Shown here one piece after another: positions 7,104-15,590 of a stretch of 52,456 bases of DNA. The position numbers were made by a program, and so were the translations under genes. Where the stretch lies: contig CACPJE010000004.1 in assembly GCA_902634045.1 (NCBI GenBank), positions 1 through 52,456 of the forward strand, given 5' to 3'. This DNA is from an uncultured Pelagibacteraceae bacterium (GTDB lineage: Bacteria > Pseudomonadota > Alphaproteobacteria > Pelagibacterales > AG-422-B15). The notes under the pieces were generated by a model. That model ran no database searches, had not been told where the DNA came from, and worked only from the letters and a program-made list of their open reading frames with translations. Positions within the stretch are counted from its first letter, which is position 1, and each line of letters opens with the position of its first letter.

Positions 7104-8420
7104 ATGGCTAAAAATAAATTTGTTCCTAGTGATTCAGTGAATCCTGAAACTCTAGCGCTTCATGGAGGAGATTACAGAAGTGACCCTTCAACCACTGCTG
7201 TAGCTGTTCCAATTTATCAAACTACATCCTATCAATTTAATAGCACTGAACATGCTGCAAATCTTTTTGGAGCAAAAGATTTTGGAAATATCTACACACG
7301 AATAATGAATCCAACAGTAGATGTCTTAGAAAAAAGAGTTGCCGCTATGGAGGGAGGTGTTGCTGCACTTTGTGTAAGTTCAGGGCAAGCAGCTTCTGCT
7401 CTCAGCATACAAAATCTTGCTAAAGCAGGAGATAATATAGTTAGCTCTACTGACCTTTACGGTGGAACCTGGAATCTTTTTGCCAATACAATGAAAGATT
7501 TAGGAATTGAAGTAAGATTTGCTGACCCTACTGATCCAGAAAGTTTCCGTAAACTAACAGATGATAATACTCGTGCTTATTATGCTGAAACTTTGCCAAA
7601 CCCTAAACTAAAGGTATTCCCTATCAGGGAAGTGGCAGATATAGGAGATGAATATAATATACCTCTAATTATGGATAACACATCAGCACCAGTTATATGC
7701 AAACCAATGGAGCATGGTGCAACAATTGTCATTCATTCTTTAACAAAATTTATTGGTGGACACGGAACAACAATTGGAGGAATTATTGTTGATAGTGGTA
7801 AATTTAACTGGGCAAAAGATAAGGATAGACAACCTATGCTTAATAATCCTGATCCAAGTTACCATGGAATGATTTGGTCAGAGTTTGCTGAAGCTGTTAA
7901 TATGCCTATAGCATATATTGTTAGAGCAAGATTTGTAGGTTTAAGGGACTTGGGTCCTTGCTTACCACCTCAGAGTGCATTTCAAATTATACAAGGACTT
8001 GAAACAGTGTCTTTAAGAATGGAAAAACACTGCGCTAATGCAGCTAAAGTAGCCGAGTTTCTATCGCAACATAGTAAAGTAGAAAAAGTTATTTATGCAG
8101 GTCTAGATGTGGATGAAGCAGGTAAAAGAGCTAGTAAATATCTTAAAGGTGGATTTGGTGCTCTTTGTGGATTTGAACTTAAAGGAGGAAAGTCAAGTGG
8201 TCAAAAATTCATTGATAACCTAAATATGTTCTATCATGTTGCAAATATAGGTGACGCTAGAAGCTTAGCTATTCATCCAGCAACAACAACACATTCACAA
8301 TTATCAGATGAGGATATGCTTGCTACCGGAGTAAGTCCTAGCTATGTAAGACTCTCAATTGGAATTGAACACATCGATGACATTATAAGCGATCTATCTA
8401 GTGCTTTAGATAACGCCTAG
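7104..8420 (+). CDS. metY: O-acetylhomoserine sulfhydrylase (aminocarboxypropyltransferase)
   Basis: PLP enzyme of the Cys/Met metabolism family that makes homocysteine directly from an acylated homoserine and sulfide. N-terminal LHGGDYRSDPSTTAVAVPIY and the YTRIMNPT motif (64-71) match the family; Lys215 in IHSLTKFIGGHG is the PLP-binding lysine. The 438-residue length favours MetY over the shorter MetB and MetZ (near 390-400), because the long insert with LPPQSAFQIIQGLET is present. It is preceded by a SAM riboswitch and attenuator and followed by a strong terminator, so it is a single-gene unit. The acyl donor (acetyl or succinyl) is inferred from the family only. Confidence 0.93.
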   Translation: MAKNKFVPSDSVNPETLALHGGDYRSDPSTTAVAVPIYQTTSYQFNSTEHAANLFGAKDFGNIYTRIMNPTVDVLEKRVAAMEGGVAALCVSSGQAASALSIQNLAKAGDNIVSSTDLYGGTWNLFANTMKDLGIEVRFADPTDPESFRKLTDDNTRAYYAETLPNPKLKVFPIREVADIGDEYNIPLIMDNTSAPVICKPMEHGATIVIHSLTKFIGGHGTTIGGIIVDSGKFNWAKDKDRQPMLNNPDPSYHGMIWSEFAEAVNMPIAYIVRARFVGLRDLGPCLPPQSAFQIIQGLETVSLRMEKHCANAAKVAEFLSQHSKVEKVIYAGLDVDEAGKRASKYLKGGFGALCGFELKGGKSSGQKFIDNLNMFYHVANIGDARSLAIHPATTTHSQLSDEDMLATGVSPSYVRLSIGIEHIDDIISDLSSALDNA

Positions 8421-8427
8421 AAAATTT

Positions 8428-8458
8428 AAACCCTCTTAGATTTATACTAAGAGGGTTT
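8428..8458. terminator. Bidirectional intrinsic terminator between metY and ctaA
   Basis: A perfect 12-bp inverted repeat, AAACCCTCTTAG (8428-8439) with CTAAGAGGGTTT (8447-8458), surrounds a 7-base loop. A-rich sequence on the left gives U-rich RNA on the minus strand, and TTT at the right end serves the plus strand, so it can stop both convergent genes. The right arm is also coding: it contains the TAG stop and the last codons of ctaA. Confidence 0.88.
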
Positions 8459-9469
8459 CCTGCTTAAAAACCACATGTAAATAGATAGTAAAAATAATAT
8501 AACTGAGTTACCTTGATGAGCCAGTGCTAAATACCAAGGTATATTCCAAATTGTCATCAAGATACCTATTCCGACCTGAACTAAAAAAAATATATCAAAA
8601 CATATGATAAGGATTAAAGTTTTATGACTAGGAACGTTATTAATTATAACAAAATTTATATAAATAACTGTGATGAGAAGAACCAAGGCAAAAGTTCTAT
8701 GAGTGAATAGAATAAATTCTCCATTTTCAAAAAAATTTAATAGATAACTATCTTTAGTAATTAATTCATTGGGTACTAGATTTCCATTATAGTATGGCCA
8801 GGTATTATAAAGTAGACCTGAGTCAGTTCCAGAAACGAAAGCCCCATATATAATCTGAGAAAATACCAAAACGAAAAGCAATAATAAAGATTTGTTAAAC
8901 TTCAATAAATTTTTAGAAATTTGATTTTCATATAGAAATCTTAATAACGAATAAAATATTAATCCTAGAATAATAAATGCAATTGTAAGGTGTAAGAAAA
9001 GACGATATTGACTGACATCAACTCGTCCTGATAATCCGCTTTTAACCATATACCAGCCAACAATAGCTTGAATCGCAATTAAAACTCCAATCAGTAGAAT
9101 GTTAAGATAAAGTTCTTTAGGAATTTTTTTTGAAATTATTAGATAAACTGCTGGAATTAAATAAGTTAACCCAATAAATCTTGCGAAGGCTCTGTGAAAC
9201 CATTCCCAAAAATATATATATTTAAATTCATTCAGTGACATGCCGCTATTTATCAGCATGAATTCATCAATCAACTTATATTTATTGAACTCTACAATCC
9301 ATGCTTCTTCGCTTAATGGATACAAGATGCCACTAATAGGCAACCATTCTGTGATTGAAAGTCCAGAGTCTGAAATTCTTGTGTACCCTCCTATTAAAAT
9401 GATACACACAACGGACAAACTAAGCGCTAGTAACCAAATTGAAAAGCTATTGATTTTATGTGATAACAT
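8447..9469 (-). CDS. ctaA: Heme A synthase (COX15/CtaA family)
   Basis: Inner-membrane enzyme that oxidises heme O to heme A for aa3-type cytochrome oxidase. The protein has about eight transmembrane segments in two repeated four-helix halves. The signature GGYTRISDSGLSITEW is near residue 27, and candidate heme-ligand histidines occur in WEWFHRAFARF, LFLHLTIAF, FTHRTFA and ALAHQGNS. The 340-residue length and long first loop are of the proteobacterial/mitochondrial COX15 type. Its stop lies inside the shared terminator. Its ATG is only 15 bases from the divergent DUF2842 gene. It implies an aa3-type terminal oxidase elsewhere in the genome. Confidence 0.93.
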   Translation of the reverse strand: MLSHKINSFSIWLLALSLSVVCIILIGGYTRISDSGLSITEWLPISGILYPLSEEAWIVEFNKYKLIDEFMLINSGMSLNEFKYIYFWEWFHRAFARFIGLTYLIPAVYLIISKKIPKELYLNILLIGVLIAIQAIVGWYMVKSGLSGRVDVSQYRLFLHLTIAFIILGLIFYSLLRFLYENQISKNLLKFNKSLLLLFVLVFSQIIYGAFVSGTDSGLLYNTWPYYNGNLVPNELITKDSYLLNFFENGEFILFTHRTFALVLLITVIYINFVIINNVPSHKTLILIICFDIFFLVQVGIGILMTIWNIPWYLALAHQGNSVILFLLSIYMWFLSRKPS

Positions 9470-9484
9470 TATTAAATAAAGCTC

Positions 9485-9682
9485 ATGATCAAATTTAAAA
9501 AAATATTAAGCATATTTATATTTATTATAACTATTTTCGTATATTCTTTATTAGTTATGGTTTTTTTATCTAAAATCAACTTCAATAATTGGTTTGTTGA
9601 ATTTATTGTCTACTTTATTATAGGTATTTTATGGATTATTCCTTCTATTTTAATTTTGAAACCATTTAAGAAAAAACTATGA
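9485..9682 (+). CDS. DUF2842-like small membrane protein
   Basis: A 65-residue protein with two predicted transmembrane helices, about residues 7-30 and 38-58, and basic ends (MIKFKK, KPFKKKL). The second helix contains FIIGILWIIPSILILKPF, resembling the conserved GLLWVLP-like segment of DUF2842, a small alphaproteobacterial membrane family of unknown function. Its stop overlaps the next gene's ATG (ATGA), so the two are translationally coupled. It starts 15 bases from divergent ctaA. A role near cytochrome oxidase assembly is only a guess from position. Confidence 0.65.
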   Translation: MIKFKKILSIFIFIITIFVYSLLVMVFLSKINFNNWFVEFIVYFIIGILWIIPSILILKPFKKKL

Positions 9683-9975
9683 ACAAAAAAGAGAAATCTC
9701 AAAAAATGAAACAAGTAAGATTATCAATTGATCTTATTGATAGTAAAATATTACCTTTAATGGTTAAAAGATCAAAACTTGTTAACAAAGCACTTGAACT
9801 TAAATTTAAAAGAGATGAAATTATTGACAAGAAACGTATAGATCAAATTCTTAAAAAGGTAGGTATCAATGCTAAGAAGTTAGATGGTAATCCACAACTA
9901 TTGAAATCTATCTGGATGTCAATGATACAAAATTTTATCAACTACGAAAAAAAAGAGTTTAAGAAAAGGAAATAA
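9679..9975 (+). CDS. Chorismate mutase (AroQ, type II)
   Basis: Converts chorismate to prephenate for phenylalanine and tyrosine. This is a 98-residue stand-alone AroQ helical protein. Aligned by eye with the E. coli domain, Arg14, Arg31 and Lys42 (RLSIDLIDSKILPLMVKR and following) match active-site Arg11, Arg28 and Lys39, and a Gln in MIQNFINYE matches Gln88. It has no prephenate dehydratase or dehydrogenase domain and no signal peptide, so it acts in the cytoplasm. It overlaps the DUF2842 gene by 4 bases. It ends 3 bases from the stop of convergent rpmG. Confidence 0.75.
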   Translation: MNKKEKSQKMKQVRLSIDLIDSKILPLMVKRSKLVNKALELKFKRDEIIDKKRIDQILKKVGINAKKLDGNPQLLKSIWMSMIQNFINYEKKEFKKRK

Positions 9976-9978
9976 CTT

Positions 9979-10170
9979 CTACTTACTATGTGGGGGTAAT
10001 TTTTTTTCAACAAACCACTCATGTTTCTTTGTTGCTGGATTATATTTTTTCATCCTGAGTTTATCTTTAGCTTTTAAACCTGATGTAGGTTTTTTTGCAT
10101 AGTAATAAAATTTACTATCAGCTTTTTCCTCAGGAACCAATCTAACTTTTACAGTAGATTTTTTTGCCAT
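9979..10170 (-). CDS. rpmG: 50S ribosomal protein L33
   Basis: Small basic large-subunit protein of 63 residues. The N-terminal KSTVKVRLVPEEKADSKFYYYAKK and C-terminal LRMKKYNPATKKHEWFVEKK match L33. It lacks the CxxC pairs of the zinc form, so it is the zinc-free type. It is a few residues longer than the usual 55, with additions in the middle and a short LPPHSK tail. It begins with ATG and follows the MerR-type gene by 12 bases. Confidence 0.93.
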   Translation of the reverse strand: MAKKSTVKVRLVPEEKADSKFYYYAKKPTSGLKAKDKLRMKKYNPATKKHEWFVEKKLPPHSK

Positions 10171-10182
10171 TCTATTATCTTC

Positions 10183-10608
10183 TTATTCTTGATTAAGTTT
10201 ATTCTTAAGGTTAACAAGATCATTTAATACATTCATAAGCTTTTTCCTTTTAGTTTCGCTTATTGAATGAGAACCATGATCAAAATGTTCCTGATGATCA
10301 TTATTATTATTTTCATTATCTGTAAAGAAATTATTATTAATTTCTTTCTTTAGAATTTTCCTTGTTCCACTCTCTTTTATAACTTTTTGAACACCACGAA
10401 TAGTGTAGCCATCATGATACAATAAATATTTTATTCCTTTTAGCAATTCTATATCCTCTGGTCGATAATATCTTCTTCCACCACCACGTTTAATTGGTTT
10501 GATTTGTGCAAACTTAGTTTCCCAAAACCTAAGTACGTGTTGAGGGAGTGATAAATCTTTCGAAACTTCACTGATTGTTCTAAAAGCTTCGGGAGATTTT
10601 ATGCTCAT
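10183..10608 (-). CDS. MerR-family transcriptional regulator
   Basis: DNA-binding regulator with a winged-helix MerR domain in the first 80 or so residues: [22 protein letters not shown], then the wing with [18 protein letters not shown] long Asn/Asp-rich linker ([13 protein letters not shown]) precedes a basic C-terminal helix. No effector-binding domain or metal cysteines are present. I chose the ATG at 10608 (MSIKSPEAF), which leaves 7 bases after ihfA; a TTG at 10653 would extend the frame 45 bases but overlap ihfA by 38. An ihfA-merR pair is conserved in alphaproteobacteria; the regulator's targets are unknown to me. Confidence 0.85.
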   Translation of the reverse strand: MSIKSPEAFRTISEVSKDLSLPQHVLRFWETKFAQIKPIKRGGGRRYYRPEDIELLKGIKYLLYHDGYTIRGVQKVIKESGTRKILKKEINNNFFTDNENNNNDHQEHFDHGSHSISETKRKKLMNVLNDLVNLKNKLNQE

Positions 10609-10615
10609 AATTAAT

Positions 10616-10933
10616 TTAGATGCCAGATTTTTGGGATTTGTTTCCAGTGTCAACTTTTGACTTTAATACATTAGATGCTCTAAAAGTTACAACACTGCGG
10701 GCTGAGATTGGAACTTCTTTGCCAGTTTTAGGATTTCTTCCAATTCTCTCTTTTTTATTTCTAACTACAAAAGTTCCAAATGAAGATATTTTTACGTCTT
10801 TACTATTTGTCAAGTTTTTTAAGATTTCAGAAAATATTGAGTCTACCAAAGCAGCAGACTCATTTCTTGAAAGGCCAACGTTTTTAAATACTGCTTCACT
10901 TAGGGTAGATCTTGTTGTTGTTTTGTCCATCAT
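10616..10933 (-). CDS. ihfA: Integration host factor subunit alpha
   Basis: Sequence-preferring DNA-bending protein that forms a heterodimer with IHF-beta and acts in nucleoid structure, recombination and transcription. The HU/IHF signature [20 protein letters not shown] is near residues 62-81 and contains the Arg-Asn-Pro that intercalates at DNA kinks. N-terminal residues ([19 protein letters not shown]) fit the alpha subunit better than beta or HU. It has 105 residues with a double ATG (MMDK). Directly upstream is plsX; fabH, expected between them, is missing. Confidence 0.92.
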   Translation of the reverse strand: MMDKTTTRSTLSEAVFKNVGLSRNESAALVDSIFSEILKNLTNSKDVKISSFGTFVVRNKKERIGRNPKTGKEVPISARSVVTFRASNVLKSKVDTGNKSQKSGI

Positions 10934-10996
10934 AAAAAATTATATGTAATATTAGCTAATCTAACAACATATTATATTTAAATTATAGGATAAAAT

Positions 10997-12019
10997 TCAT
11001 CTATTTTTCATTGAATAAGATATATATTCCTTAATTCGATCATTTACTTTATCTTTAACTAATGAATAAATAATATCAGCAGCATAAGAAATACCCATAC
11101 GTTCTGAGCTTCCATGACATTTTATTACTGGGGAATTTAAACCTATCAAAATACCACAATTGTGAATTCTTGGATCTAATCGATCATTAACAGATTTCAA
11201 TGCTAGAGATGACAGCATATATCCAACTTTAGAAATAATAGAACTTTGAAATCCTAGTTTGAGATAACTTTGTATCATTTTAGCTGTTCCTTCAGCTGTC
11301 TTCAATGCAATATTGCCCGTAAAGCCGTCAGTTACAACAACATTTGTTTTGCCAACTGAAATATCATTTCCTTCAATATATCCATGATAGTTTATGATCT
11401 TCCTAGCGGACATCTTTGACAATTCATCGGATGTTATTTGAATTGTCTCATTTCCTTTATTTTCTTCAGTACCAACATTGAGAAGGCCAACAGAAGGATT
11501 TTTAATTTTAAATAAGATAGATGCTAGGCTTGCACCTAGAATGGCATTATCAACTAAATATCTAGTATCATTCTTAGTATTTGCACCTAAATCAAGAATT
11601 ATTGATTCACCATTAAGGTTAGGCCAGATTGATGCTATGGCCGGTCTTTTAATTTCATTTATTGTTTTAATATAAAGAAGTGATAAAGCCATAAGCGCAC
11701 CAGTATTACCACATGAAAGGAGTGCATCAGATTCTCCATTAATCACTGATTGAACTGATTTGAACATACTAGAATCAGTTTTTTGTTTAATAACTTCTGC
11801 TGGCTTATCAGACATTGATATTTCTTCATCACAATTCACAATTTCTACCTTTTTTATTAATGGTGAGTGAATCTCCAACTCTTTTTTAATTAAATTCTCA
11901 TTTCCAAATAAATAAAATATATAATCCTCATTACGTAGGGAAGATTCACTTAATCCTCTCATTATTTCTGATAAGGAAGTTTCACTTCCTAATGTGTCAA
12001 CAGATAATCTTACACTCAT
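10997..12019 (-). CDS. plsX: Phosphate acyltransferase PlsX
   Basis: Makes acyl-phosphate from acyl-ACP, the acyl donor for PlsY in phosphatidic acid synthesis; a peripheral membrane enzyme. Clear family segments are MSVRLSVDTLGSE at the start, ALLSCGNTGALMALSLLYI (about 100-118), ILDLGANTKND and VVTDGFTGNIALKTAEGTA. The 340-residue length is normal. Its partner plsY is at 44963 in the same window. The start ATG overlaps the stop of the upstream chaperone gene by 4 bases. Confidence 0.95.
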   Translation of the reverse strand: MSVRLSVDTLGSETSLSEIMRGLSESSLRNEDYIFYLFGNENLIKKELEIHSPLIKKVEIVNCDEEISMSDKPAEVIKQKTDSSMFKSVQSVINGESDALLSCGNTGALMALSLLYIKTINEIKRPAIASIWPNLNGESIILDLGANTKNDTRYLVDNAILGASLASILFKIKNPSVGLLNVGTEENKGNETIQITSDELSKMSARKIINYHGYIEGNDISVGKTNVVVTDGFTGNIALKTAEGTAKMIQSYLKLGFQSSIISKVGYMLSSLALKSVNDRLDPRIHNCGILIGLNSPVIKCHGSSERMGISYAADIIYSLVKDKVNDRIKEYISYSMKNR

Positions 12020-12567
12020 GTTAAATCTATTTTTTCTTCATCTATAAATTTAAATTTATTTTTTATATTTTCGCCTAAAGAATACTTAACAAATGAATCT
12101 ATATTTAATATTAAATATTCTACAAAATAATCTATATTTTTTGAAGAAACCATTTTATCTTTAAAGATATTGTTTTTTATACTATCAAAGAGCTTTGATT
12201 TATCATTTTTATTTCTATACTGCTCAACTCCCATGCTGTAATTTGAAATCCTGCCGTAAAAAGCCTTCATGAAAACCTTCATTTTTTTATTTACAGCTAC
12301 ATCGCCAAAGCCCATTTCTCTCAAATTATTTTCAAAATCTTTAAACATATAATCAAATAGGTTTTGCTGTAATGAGCTATTCTCAATTTTCATTTCTCTA
12401 AAAAATTGAAAAATAATGAAAGAATGAAAGATAATTAGATCAAATCTTGATTCTAAAGTGTCATCAACTTCTCTGAAAAGATAGAAATATTTTAGCCTCG
12501 ATCTTTTGATTATATTTTGATAAACTTCCTTAGTTAATCTTGAATTATTTTTATTAGCAAAGATCAT
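12016..12567 (-). CDS. Ubiquinol-cytochrome c chaperone family protein (CBP3-like)
   Basis: Homologue of the mitochondrial CBP3/UQCC1 chaperone for cytochrome b and bc1 complex assembly. Family motifs are RFDLIIFHSFIIFQFFRE and FDYMFKDFENNLREMGFGD followed by VNKKMKVFMKAFYGRIS. I start it at the ATG 12567 (MIFANKNN), giving 183 residues; an upstream TTG at 12588 would overlap the divergent bamE start. It overlaps plsX by 4 bases. The order bamE / this gene / plsX is conserved in alphaproteobacteria, which supports the call. The usual DUF177 gene between this and plsX is absent. Confidence 0.85.
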   Translation of the reverse strand: MIFANKNNSRLTKEVYQNIIKRSRLKYFYLFREVDDTLESRFDLIIFHSFIIFQFFREMKIENSSLQQNLFDYMFKDFENNLREMGFGDVAVNKKMKVFMKAFYGRISNYSMGVEQYRNKNDKSKLFDSIKNNIFKDKMVSSKNIDYFVEYLILNIDSFVKYSLGENIKNKFKFIDEEKIDLT

Positions 12568-12572
12568 TTTTA

Positions 12573-13013
12573 ATGGGTAGACTTTCAATATTTCTAATAT
12601 TTATATCACTAATATATAGTTGTGCTCCTATACATAAACAACATGGTTATATGATTGACGATATATTGTCTGCTACAGAAGATATAGTAGAAATTGAATC
12701 TAATAAATCACATAAAAATGACGTATTAGAGGCACTTGGATCTCCATCGATCAAGATCAGTGATGTCGATGATGTTTGGATATATTTAGTATCTATAAAA
12801 AAGGAAAACATTTTTGAAGAAGATGAAATTAATTTTCAAAGCATATTAAGATATCAGTTTGATAAAAATGGTAATGTTATTAAGTTTAATGCATTAGATC
12901 AGAATAATTTTACAAAAATTGCCTTTTCTAATGAAAAAACAACAATCACACGAGACGCTTACGGAATCTCGGATCAAATCTATGATGCGTTCACAAGGGG
13001 AACAACCCAATAA
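12573..13013 (+). CDS. bamE: Outer membrane assembly lipoprotein BamE (SmpA/OmlA)
   Basis: Lipoprotein component of the BAM complex that inserts beta-barrel proteins in the outer membrane. A lipoprotein signal peptide is present: MGRLSIFLIFISLIYSC, with lipobox IYS-Cys17. The SmpA/OmlA domain follows, including a segment like NKSHKNDVLEALGSPSI and the beta strand DDVWIYLVSIK. It has 146 residues. Its ATG is 5 bases from the divergent chaperone ATG, and its TAA directly abuts the hppA stop. Sequence similarity is diffuse, so the call leans partly on gene order. Confidence 0.8.
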   Translation: MGRLSIFLIFISLIYSCAPIHKQHGYMIDDILSATEDIVEIESNKSHKNDVLEALGSPSIKISDVDDVWIYLVSIKKENIFEEDEINFQSILRYQFDKNGNVIKFNALDQNNFTKIAFSNEKTTITRDAYGISDQIYDAFTRGTTQ

Positions 13014-15077
13014 TTACAATGCTGCAAGTAATAACAAAGCTACAATGTTAGTTATTTTGATCATTGGATTTACAGCTGGTCCCGCGGTATCCTTATAGGG
13101 GTCGCCTACAGTATCGCCAGTAACAGCTGCCTTGTGTGCTTCAGAACCTTTTCCACCATAATTTCCATCTTCAACATATTTTTTTGCATTATCCCAAGCT
13201 CCGCCACCAGCTGTCATTGATATTGCGACAAATACACCTGTAACAATTACACCCAATAACATAGCTCCTAAGGCGGATACGGCCGCATTTTGATCAGCTA
13301 CAAAGGATACTAAAAAGTATAAAACTATTGGAGATAAAACAGGAAGCATTGATGGCAAGATCATTTCTTTGATTGCAGACTTAGTCAATAAATCTACAGA
13401 CTTAGAGTAATCTGGCTTAGAATCACCAGTCATAATTCCAGGGTTATCAGCAAACTGCTGTCTAACTTCTTCAACAACTGCACCACCTGCTCTTCCAACA
13501 GCCATCATTCCCATTGATCCAAAAAGATATGGTAATAAACCTCCTATTAACAATCCAACAACTACATAAGGATTCTCAAGACTGAAGTTGGGGGTAATAT
13601 GACTTAAATGATCAGTTTTAAGATCATTAACGTATGCAGCAAAAAGAACTAGTGCTCCTAATCCGGCTGATCCAATTGCATATCCTTTAGTTACAGCTTT
13701 CGTTGTATTGCCTACAGCATCTAATGCGTCAGTTGTTTTTCTTACACTTTCATCTAAATTTGACATCTCTGCAATACCACCAGCATTATCTGTTACAGGT
13801 CCATAGGCATCTAAAGCTACAACCATACCAGCTAATCCGAGCATTGAGGTTACTGCAATCGCAATACCAAACAGACCTGCGAGCTGAAATGTTAGAACAA
13901 TTCCTATTACAATTACTAAAGCTGGAAGTGCAGTGGCTTCCATTGAAACAGCGAGTCCCTGTATAACATTTGTTCCATGCCCTGTTGTAGATGCCTTTGC
14001 AATACTTTGAACTGGTCTATAATTAGTGCCAGTATAATATTCTGTTATCCAGATTAGCAATCCAGTAATTACTAAACCAATAATAGCACAAACATATAAT
14101 GACATCCCGGTAAAGCTAGCATCACTGATATCTCCAAATCCAATAACACTCTGCGTAATTGGGTACATAAATACAAGAGATAAGATAGAAGATGCAATAA
14201 ATCCTTTATAAAGTGCTCCCATGATACTTTCTGATTTACCTAGTCTCACAAAGAAGGTTCCAATTATAGATGCTACCAAGCAACAACCACATATAGCCAT
14301 TGGATAAATAAGGAGCGATGATGAACCTGGAAAGAAAATCATTGCAAGTACCATCGTTGCCACAACTGTTACAGCATATGTTTCAAATAAATCTGCTGCC
14401 ATTCCTGCACAATCACCAACATTATCTCCAACATTGTCAGCAATTACTGCTGGGTTACGAGGATCATCCTCAGGAATTCCTGCTTCAACTTTACCTACAA
14501 GATCAGCTCCAACGTCTGCACCTTTGGTGAAAATTCCTCCTCCAAGTCTTGCAAAGATAGAAATTAAAGAGGCTCCAAATCCTAATCCCACTAGAGAATT
14601 TTTTAGAATATTTTCATCAACTGAATAACTTACTAAAAGTAGATAATAAACTGAAATTGAAAGTAGCGCTAAGCCAGCAACAAGCATTCCTGTTACCGCA
14701 CCAGCTTTAAATGCAACACTAAGCCCTTGAGCTAAACCTGTAGAAGCTGCCTGAGCTGTTCTAACATTTGCTCTTACTGATATAATCATTCCTATATACC
14801 CTGCTGCACCTGATAGAATTGCACCTATAAGATAGCCACCTACAACCCAAATATTTCCAAATGGAGATAAATAAAGTAATACACATATAACAGCTCCAAC
14901 AATTGCAATTGTTGTATACTGTCTGTTTAAATAAGCTTGAGCTCCAACTTGAATAGCAGATGAAATTTCTTGCATTTTTTCATTGCCAGAGTTTGATTTA
15001 AGAACTGAATTTCCTGCCCAAAAACCATATATTAATGAAAGTATTCCTGTAAATATTATAAGATGGATTATGCTCAT
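13014..15077 (-). CDS. hppA: Membrane-bound proton-pumping pyrophosphatase
   Basis: Integral-membrane pyrophosphatase that couples hydrolysis of pyrophosphate to ion transport across the inner membrane; 687 residues and about 16 transmembrane helices. Substrate-binding motifs are visible: [39 protein letters not shown] and the C-terminal [18 protein letters not shown]. In [16 protein letters not shown] a Lys occupies the position that is Ala in potassium-dependent enzymes, so this should be the K+-independent proton pump. It is preceded by an 87-base gap after nusB with no clear promoter and ends against bamE with no space. Confidence 0.97.
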   Translation of the reverse strand: MSIIHLIIFTGILSLIYGFWAGNSVLKSNSGNEKMQEISSAIQVGAQAYLNRQYTTIAIVGAVICVLLYLSPFGNIWVVGGYLIGAILSGAAGYIGMIISVRANVRTAQAASTGLAQGLSVAFKAGAVTGMLVAGLALLSISVYYLLLVSYSVDENILKNSLVGLGFGASLISIFARLGGGIFTKGADVGADLVGKVEAGIPEDDPRNPAVIADNVGDNVGDCAGMAADLFETYAVTVVATMVLAMIFFPGSSSLLIYPMAICGCCLVASIIGTFFVRLGKSESIMGALYKGFIASSILSLVFMYPITQSVIGFGDISDASFTGMSLYVCAIIGLVITGLLIWITEYYTGTNYRPVQSIAKASTTGHGTNVIQGLAVSMEATALPALVIVIGIVLTFQLAGLFGIAIAVTSMLGLAGMVVALDAYGPVTDNAGGIAEMSNLDESVRKTTDALDAVGNTTKAVTKGYAIGSAGLGALVLFAAYVNDLKTDHLSHITPNFSLENPYVVVGLLIGGLLPYLFGSMGMMAVGRAGGAVVEEVRQQFADNPGIMTGDSKPDYSKSVDLLTKSAIKEMILPSMLPVLSPIVLYFLVSFVADQNAAVSALGAMLLGVIVTGVFVAISMTAGGGAWDNAKKYVEDGNYGGKGSEAHKAAVTGDTVGDPYKDTAGPAVNPMIKITNIVALLLLAAL

Positions 15078-15164
15078 ATGTTTGATTCCCTATTATCTTT
15101 TGATGCAGCAAAATGCCAAAAAAAAGCTAATTATGCAACTTTTATTTTATTAGATTATTAAATA

Positions 15165-15584
15165 TCAAATATTATCTAATACTCCGTTTAATAAGCCTAT
15201 TTCTTTACTAGAAAAGAACTTATCAGCTATTATTAAATATTCAGATATAACTACTTTCTTTGAAATTTTGGGACCATATTTCAGTTCATAAATAGCTGGA
15301 TGAAATATAGCCAATAAAAGAGGATCTATATTCTTAATCTTATTATTGTTAGATAAAGCGCGTCTTAAGTCCCTATTTATTTCTTCAGAATTATCTTTAA
15401 CTCCAAGAAAAATTTGCTTGGCAAAATTCAAATTAGATTTTGATATAGATTTCTTATATTCAGAATTTTCTATTATTTGATCAAATATATTTGTAACAGG
15501 AAAGTCCATGGCATCTTTGTTTATAGATAGCTGATATATGGATTGAACTACTAAGAGCCTTTGTAACGATTTGATATTCGACAT
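15165..15584 (-). CDS. nusB: Transcription antitermination factor NusB
   Basis: RNA-binding all-helical protein that, with NusE (S10), forms antitermination complexes on rRNA transcripts. The N-terminal SLQRLLVVQSIYQLSI and C-terminal PKISKKVVISEYLIIADKFF followed by GLLNGVLDNI match the NusB fold. The 139 residues are slightly short but typical for AT-rich genomes. It follows ribH by 6 bases, the standard ribH-nusB pairing. Confidence 0.9.
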   Translation of the reverse strand: MSNIKSLQRLLVVQSIYQLSINKDAMDFPVTNIFDQIIENSEYKKSISKSNLNFAKQIFLGVKDNSEEINRDLRRALSNNNKIKNIDPLLLAIFHPAIYELKYGPKISKKVVISEYLIIADKFFSSKEIGLLNGVLDNI

Positions 15585-15590
15585 TTTGAT

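Noticed and set aside
10609-10653. Upstream TTG extension of the MerR-type regulator
   Set aside because: It would overlap ihfA by 38 bases and adds unconserved residues; the ATG at 10608 is better.
13703-14628. Several open frames on the plus strand opposite hppA (64-87 residues), rich in Leu and Gln
   Set aside because: They are shadows of the strongly conserved hppA reading frame, with biased composition and no start signals.
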